Positions 59,139 through 64,000 of a stretch of DNA of 64,000 nucleotides are shown in pieces. How positions within the stretch are numbered: position 1 is the first letter of the stretch; each line of letters opens with the position of its first letter. The DNA lies in contig NZ_JBFEFH010000005.1 of NCBI RefSeq assembly GCF_040717455.1, forward strand, positions 186,001-250,000. Direction: 5' to 3'. This DNA comes from Tautonia sp040717455. GTDB taxonomy: Bacteria > Planctomycetota > Planctomycetia > Isosphaerales > Isosphaeraceae. A model generated the notes under the pieces. That model saw nothing but the letters and a program-made list of their open reading frames with translations. It was not told where the DNA came from and did no database searches. The translations under genes were made by a program, and so were the position numbers.

Positions 59139-61010
59139 ATGCACCGGCTCAACGCCCCGACCGCCGCCCTGATGGCCGCGGCCCTGCTGTTGCTGCCCGC
59201 CGCGCCGAACCAGGCCCGAGCGGACGATCCCCCCGCCGACCTCCTGGCCGGTCGCGAGGCGCTCAGCCGGGGCGACGGTCCGGCGGCCGTGACATTGCTG
59301 GAATCGGCTTTGCTGACGGTTGCCTCGGCCGATCGCCCGGCCGTGCTCGATGACCTCAGGCGGGCCTACGATCGGGCCGCCTCCCAGGCCGAGGCCGCGG
59401 GAGATTCCCGCCGCGCCCGCCTCTATCGCGAGAATCTCCTCATCCTGAATCGGTCGCGACGCCCGACCGACCCGGCCGTCTCCCGATCCTCGGACGAAGC
59501 CGAGGCCCCCGAGCCGGCCACTCCCCCGGAGCAGTCGCCCCCCCCTGCCCCGCAACCCGAGGGAAATCCGCCGCTCCCCCCCCCGGAATCACCCGGGCTG
59601 TCTCCCGTCCAGGAGGCTCCCGCGGGCACCGTCGAGCAGGACTCGCCGGGCTCCGATCCGACGGCCGAGGCCATTTCGAAGCCCCCGGCCCCGGCCCCGG
59701 ACCCGACCGCTGACCCGGCAGACGACGCCGAGGCGACGACCGGCGCCCCCGGGCCGCAACCGCAAGCAACGCCCAATCCGCAGCCGGTCGCCCTCGATCC
59801 GGCCCCCGACCAGGGCCAGACCCTCGCCGAGGTGCTCCGATCGGCCGATGCCGCCTTCCGCTCGCAGAAGTACGACGAGGCGGGCCGGGTCTACGCCCTG
59901 CTCGCCCGGCGCGGGCAGTTGCCCGAATCGCACAAGGGGGTCTGGGCCTACTGCCGGTTCGTCGCCGTGGCGAGGCGGATCAACGCCCAGCCCAGCACCC
60001 CGGCCGAGTGGTCCGCCATCCACGCCGAGATCCGGGAGGTCCGCGCCCTGGCCCCCGAGATCTGGTTCAGCGAATACCTCCGCCGCCTGGCCACCGAACG
60101 CTCGGCCACCGTCGGGGCCAGGCCGAGCGCCTTCGTCGTCCGGGGGCAGTCCGAACCGGGTGGCGTTCCCAAGACTTCCGGCACCTGGCAGATCCTCGAA
60201 ACCGAGAACTTCCGGATTCTCCACGTCGATCCCGCCCTGGCTCGTCAGCTTGCGCAACGGGTCGAAACCATCCGAAGGGATCTCTTTCGCTTCTGGGACC
60301 GAGCCGAGTCCGAGGCCCCCGCATGGTCCCCCCGCTGTGACCTGTACCTCTACCCGGACGGGTCGACGTTTGCCCGAATGACCGGCCAGAGCGCCGAGTC
60401 CCCCGGGTTCTCGACCCTCGACCTGAGCCGAGGCCGCGTCGTCTCGCGACGAATCAACCTCCGCGCCGATGCCGATCGGCTGCTCGATGCCGTCGTCCCG
60501 CACGAAGTCTCCCACGTCGTGCTTGCCGACCTCTTCCCGAACCAGCAGATCCCCCGCTGGGCCGACGAGGGAATGGCCATCCTCGCCGAGCCGACCGACG
60601 CCCAGTCGGCCCGACTGGCCGACCTCGACGCCTCCCTCTCGGCCGGCCGGGTCTTCCGCACCGGCCCCTTGATGGGCGCATCGGGGCCCAACGACCGGGA
60701 CTGGGACCTGTTCATGGCCCAGAGCGCGTCCTTGACCCGCTACCTGGTGCAACTCGACTCGCCGGCCCGATTCCTCGCCTTCGTCCGAGCCTCGCAACGC
60801 CTCGGCCTCGAACCGGCCTTGAAGACCGTTTACGGATTCGAAGATGCCGAGGACCTTCATGCTCGATGGCTCTCGCACGCGAGGCGGGAATCGGCGACCT
60901 CCCCCGATGAGCAGATCGCCGTCCGACCGAACGACTCCCCTCGTTCCCGGTCGCGGACGCTCCCCCAATTGCGACCCGGAGACGAGCGTCCCATCCGCCT
61001 GAATCGCTGA
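59139..61010 (+). CDS. Secreted gluzincin-type (HExxH) metallopeptidase-like protein
   Basis: 623 residues. The signal peptide (LMAAALLLLPAAPNQARAD) is followed by helical repeats and a long Pro/Ala/Glu linker of about 110 residues. The C-terminal domain (from about residue 340) carries HEVSH (455-459, in DAVVPHEVSHVVLADLFP) and WADEGMAIL with E477 as the likely third zinc ligand. This is the peptidase-MA/gluzincin arrangement H-E-x-x-H + about 18 + E. Activity is not certain but the ligands are all present. The ATG at 59139 is before the signal peptide. Confidence 0.82.
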   Translation: MHRLNAPTAALMAAALLLLPAAPNQARADDPPADLLAGREALSRGDGPAAVTLLESALLTVASADRPAVLDDLRRAYDRAASQAEAAGDSRRARLYRENLLILNRSRRPTDPAVSRSSDEAEAPEPATPPEQSPPPAPQPEGNPPLPPPESPGLSPVQEAPAGTVEQDSPGSDPTAEAISKPPAPAPDPTADPADDAEATTGAPGPQPQATPNPQPVALDPAPDQGQTLAEVLRSADAAFRSQKYDEAGRVYALLARRGQLPESHKGVWAYCRFVAVARRINAQPSTPAEWSAIHAEIREVRALAPEIWFSEYLRRLATERSATVGARPSAFVVRGQSEPGGVPKTSGTWQILETENFRILHVDPALARQLAQRVETIRRDLFRFWDRAESEAPAWSPRCDLYLYPDGSTFARMTGQSAESPGFSTLDLSRGRVVSRRINLRADADRLLDAVVPHEVSHVVLADLFPNQQIPRWADEGMAILAEPTDAQSARLADLDASLSAGRVFRTGPLMGASGPNDRDWDLFMAQSASLTRYLVQLDSPARFLAFVRASQRLGLEPALKTVYGFEDAEDLHARWLSHARRESATSPDEQIAVRPNDSPRSRSRTLPQLRPGDERPIRLNR

Positions 61011-61025
61011 TCCCCGGCCCGGCGA

Positions 61026-61871
61026 TCAGGACCTCGGTTGAGGCGTCAGCACCCGTAACACTTCCTCAAGCAACGATCGGTCAGAAGTGCTCAGGAGATT
61101 GCCTCCCGAGAGGATTCGCTCCCGAGAGCCATCGAACGCCGCGACCGCGCCGCCGGCCTCCTCGACGCAAGGCACGAGGGCGGCGATGTCCCACGGATTC
61201 ATCAACGAATCCCAGGCAATGTGCAGCCGCCCCCGACAGACCAGGGCATGCTGGATGCAGTCCCCGACGAACCGGAACCGACGGGCCGACCGGATCAAGG
61301 CCGTCAAGCGATACGGGATCTGGCCCTCGGTGGCCTGGAGGTCGCTCGAATGCGGACCGGTCGCGGAGGCATACGCTTCACTTAACGGAACGGGAGGAGC
61401 GACCCGGACGCGCTCCGGCGGCTCGACGGATGAGGGCCGCCACCAGCAACCGAACCCCCGCGCGGCGAAGGTCGTCTCGCCGGTGGCCGGCTGGTGGATG
61501 ACACCGACCACCGGATTCTCGTCTTCCACCAGGGCAATCAGGGTGCCGAACATCGGCAAGCCCAGGGCGAACGAGGCCGTGCCGTCGATCGGGTCAATGA
61601 TCCACCGCCGTCGCGACCCGTTCCGCCCGCTCTGTTCACCGAATTCCTCGCCGAGGACGCCGTCGTCCGGCCGTTCCTTGCCCAGGAGGTCGCGGATCCG
61701 CTCCTCCGCGGCGCGGTCGGCCGCGGTCACTTCCGTGCCGTCCGGCTTCCACTCGACCGTGCAGCGGCGATAGTACGGCAAGATCGCCTCCGTCGCGGCC
61801 TCGGCGAGGGTCAAGGCGAGGGCCAGGTCGGGGTGGCTCGTGGGGTCGTTGATCGAGTCAGGAGCGGTCAT
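61026..61871 (-). CDS. hisN: Inositol monophosphatase family phosphatase (histidinol-phosphatase-like)
   Basis: 281 residues. Metal-binding motifs GEEFGE and IIDPIDGTASFALGLP, followed by GDCIQHALVCRGRLHIAWDS and WDIAALVPCVEEAGGAV. The sequence fits the HisN/IMPase branch that dephosphorylates histidinol phosphate, but inositol phosphatase cannot be excluded. The ATG at 61871 lies inside the 3' end of the upstream AddA-like gene (14-bp overlap), an unusual partnership suggesting translational coupling. Confidence 0.85.
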   Translation of the reverse strand: MTAPDSINDPTSHPDLALALTLAEAATEAILPYYRRCTVEWKPDGTEVTAADRAAEERIRDLLGKERPDDGVLGEEFGEQSGRNGSRRRWIIDPIDGTASFALGLPMFGTLIALVEDENPVVGVIHQPATGETTFAARGFGCWWRPSSVEPPERVRVAPPVPLSEAYASATGPHSSDLQATEGQIPYRLTALIRSARRFRFVGDCIQHALVCRGRLHIAWDSLMNPWDIAALVPCVEEAGGAVAAFDGSRERILSGGNLLSTSDRSLLEEVLRVLTPQPRS

Positions 61872-64000
61872 GTTCGGCCTCGGATCGAGACGCCCCGGCC
61901 GATCGACGGCGGGCGGACCGGGCTCGGGGGCGTGCGGGAGGAGTCTCGCCGGCGATTGTACGGGAGAACCGCCGGCGGTCGAGCCTCTGCTCCATCGCCC
62001 CTCCGGAATCGCCCGAGAGGCGGACCAGCCAGCCCTCCTCGACCTGGCCCAGCCCCAGCCCCGGGGCCGCCCGGCCCGAGAGCACGAGCCGGCGCTCTCC
62101 CCACCCTGCCGGCGACTGCGGGTGTTCCCAGGCCACCAGGTTCCAGGCCCCTCGCTCGCGAAACGCCAGGTCAAGCTCTCCCCGGTGCACGCCCTCGACC
62201 GCCTCAGGCCCGGCCCCGTCTTCGAGCACGGTCCAGGCAACGCGGCCCACCCGGGCCTCGGCCGCCGCGATCCGCCGCGCGAGCGACCCGGCACACCAGG
62301 GGATCAACAGATGCTTGGCCGCCTCGACCACGCGAGGAGGCGAGGCCGGCATCGTCCCCCGCCCCGCCCGCTCGATCGCCGCGCCCGGGTCGTCCACCCA
62401 GGACGGGTCCGGATTGCACACCACCCGCCGGATCAGGCGCAGCACCCGGCCCGCGAACGGCGGCAGGCCGGTCTCGGGGTGATGCTCGATCCAGGTGGAA
62501 CGCATCGCATTCATCGGGCGATCCGGGCCCGATTCCGGGGTCGCCCGCACGATCGCCCGGGCGATCGTCAACCGATCGACGCGCTTGCGCGTGACCGCAT
62601 GCCGGAACGATTGCCGCTCCGGCGATCGGTCCAACACCCCGACCCGAGGGGCGGGCCATCCTGCCGGGAGCTCCGCCAGCAAGCCACCATTCGTCAGATC
62701 GAAGCGCCGGTGAATCCGCACCATGGCCGGCGCATAGGGCCGGTAGAACTTCTGTCGCGACGACTCCTGGCCGCGATCCCCCCGCAGCAGCGGATTGTTC
62801 AACCCGTTCGAGAGGATCAGGTGACTGACGGCCCGGGTCGCGGCCACGTAGAAGAGCCGATCGGCCTCGTCTCGCTCCTCGCGGGCTTCCGAGGCCCGAT
62901 ACAAAAGCTCCCCGAGCCCCCGAGCGGCGTTCTCCTGCCCGTAGCTCGGCCCGTCCTCGCCCGGTTCGGGGCCCGTCCGGACGATCGGCCCGTAGCGATC
63001 GTGCACCATCACCGCCTGCGATCGCGGCGGCGCGGCCCGGTCGAGGTCGGGCACGATCACGATCGGGAATTCGAGCCCCTTGGCCCGGTGGATCGTCATC
63101 AGGCGGACGGCGTCCCCTTGCTCGGTGTTGGTGGCCGCCTGGTCTTCCCGGGCGAGGGTCCGCAGGTCGTTCCGCAGCCGGGCCACGAAATCGGCCAGGG
63201 GATAGCCCCCCCGGTCGTACGAACCGGCCAGGCGGACCAGCTTCCGCACGTTCGCCCGCTTGCGGTCGCCGAGCGGGTCGGCCACGATCGCCGCCTCGAA
63301 GCCCGACTCGTCGAGCACATGATCGCAGAGCGTCGCGATGGGGGCCCGATCCTTGAGCGATCGCCAGCGATTCAGGAGCATGCGTGCCCGAATCGCCCGC
63401 CGACGATCCGCCGGGCCCAGCTCGGCGACCTGGTCGCAGCGTCGGAGGTTCTGCTGCAACTCCGCCGGCCGGTCCTCCGGACGGGCGTTGGCGAGCCAGT
63501 AGAGCGCCTCGTCGCTCAACCCGAAGAAGGGGCTCCGCAGCGTCGCCGCCAGCGCCAGCGGGTCGAACGGATCCTCGATCGCCGCCAGCAGGTTGACCAC
63601 GTCCAGCACCTCCTGCTGGGCGAAGAAGGCCGAGCCGTCGACCGTGTGGTAATCCAGGCCCTCGGCCGCGAGGGCTTCTTCATATACCCCGACGTTCGTC
63701 AGGGCCCGGAACAGGATGGCGACGTCGTTCGGCCGGGCCAGCCGCCACGAGCCGTCCTTCGGGTCCTGGATGGTCCACCCCTGTTCGAGGCGATCGGCGA
63801 CCAATCGGGCGATCCAGCCCGCCTCGACCCGCCGCCTCGCCGTGATCGACCGCCCCGACGACTCCGGCTCGTACGCCCAGAGGAACTCGACCGCCGGCGG
63901 GTCGTCCGGCGACGAAGGCACGGCCCGCTCGGCCCGGAGCGCCTCGGAGGGGTCGGCGTACAGGTCGGCGAACAGGGCATTGACGAACTCGATCACCCCC
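61858..64000 (-). CDS. UvrD/AddA-like helicase, C-terminal part (gene runs off right edge)
   Basis: At least 714 residues of a superfamily 1 helicase. The window holds motif V (AVRLMTIHRAKGLEFPIVIVPDLD) and motif VI (EADRLFYVAATRAVSHLILS). The C-terminal 200 residues follow the AddA layout, with LLIPWCAGSLARRIAAAEAR matching the lead into the RecB-like nuclease. The nuclease core reads RGELDLAFRERGAWNLVAWEH where active enzymes have an IDL...DYKT pattern. The Asp of ELDL is present, but the second D and the K are replaced. N-terminal Walker A lies beyond the window; the leftmost codons shown are internal. Confidence 0.85.
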   Translation of the reverse strand, partial: GVIEFVNALFADLYADPSEALRAERAVPSSPDDPPAVEFLWAYEPESSGRSITARRRVEAGWIARLVADRLEQGWTIQDPKDGSWRLARPNDVAILFRALTNVGVYEEALAAEGLDYHTVDGSAFFAQQEVLDVVNLLAAIEDPFDPLALAATLRSPFFGLSDEALYWLANARPEDRPAELQQNLRRCDQVAELGPADRRRAIRARMLLNRWRSLKDRAPIATLCDHVLDESGFEAAIVADPLGDRKRANVRKLVRLAGSYDRGGYPLADFVARLRNDLRTLAREDQAATNTEQGDAVRLMTIHRAKGLEFPIVIVPDLDRAAPPRSQAVMVHDRYGPIVRTGPEPGEDGPSYGQENAARGLGELLYRASEAREERDEADRLFYVAATRAVSHLILSNGLNNPLLRGDRGQESSRQKFYRPYAPAMVRIHRRFDLTNGGLLAELPAGWPAPRVGVLDRSPERQSFRHAVTRKRVDRLTIARAIVRATPESGPDRPMNAMRSTWIEHHPETGLPPFAGRVLRLIRRVVCNPDPSWVDDPGAAIERAGRGTMPASPPRVVEAAKHLLIPWCAGSLARRIAAAEARVGRVAWTVLEDGAGPEAVEGVHRGELDLAFRERGAWNLVAWEHPQSPAGWGERRLVLSGRAAPGLGLGQVEEGWLVRLSGDSGGAMEQRLDRRRFSRTIAGETPPARPRARSARRRSAGASRSEAEHDRS

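Overview
The window is GC-rich chromosomal DNA that looks like a planctomycete, most likely of the Isosphaera/Singulisphaera/Tautonia group. The pointers are a DUF1559 prepilin-like protein with the H-X9-DG C-terminal motif, an ECF sigma factor coupled to a membrane-anchored Ser/Thr kinase, DUF1080 and HEAT/TPR secreted proteins, a hyper-acidic Asp protein, proline-rich linkers and dispersed palindromic intergenic repeats. The family assignment is inference; no rRNA or species marker lies in the window. Almost everything is ordinary chromosome. I see no prophage, insertion sequence, CRISPR array or integrase.

Layout. 1-6.6 kb: the end of a cobalt/nickel-type ECF transporter (cbiQ-cbiO), malate dehydrogenase, an MFS transporter, an HtrA-type protease and a small secreted protein. 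6.7-7.4 kb: tRNA-Ala(TGC), tRNA-Ser(GGA), a frameshifted slipin (SPFH) remnant and an opposing tRNA-His(GTG). 7.6-15.5 kb: a Gfo/Idh/MocA oxidoreductase, an Asp-rich protein, a TPR protein, purine nucleoside phosphorylase, a DUF433/DUF5615 toxin-antitoxin-like pair and ileS. 15.5-21.5 kb: a repeat-rich, gene-poor stretch with palindromic elements, the DUF1559 gene, a lipoprotein, a methyltransferase and a transglutaminase. 21.5-28.3 kb: purN and the translation block infC / rpmI-rplT / pheS - two accessory genes - pheT. Here infC appears to start at ATC and is separated from rpmI by a strong terminator and a new promoter. 28.4-34 kb: a lipoprotein, a membrane GTPase, an Old Yellow Enzyme-type reductase and sufS-sufU. 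34-42 kb: envelope genes (two TPR proteins, a porin, a HEAT-repeat protein).

42-64 kb: an EEP-family phosphoesterase, a small membrane protein, the kinase/ECF sigma pair (ATGA overlap), several short planctomycete-type hypotheticals, trpA, an SDR, DUF1080, homoserine dehydrogenase, a FabZ-like dehydratase, CCA-adding enzyme, rsmD, a secreted HExxH metallopeptidase-like protein, an inositol-monophosphatase family enzyme and, running off the right edge, an AddA-like helicase whose nuclease signature looks degraded.

Most genes are single or in short operons. No single new multi-gene system stands out strongly. The best leads are the kinase-sigma module (DFN in place of DFG), the rearranged infC-pheT translation block, the AddA-like gene with a decayed nuclease motif overlapping a phosphatase gene, and the families of intergenic palindromes. 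Promoters and terminators were called by eye from -35/-10 spacing and inverted repeats, and are predictions only.
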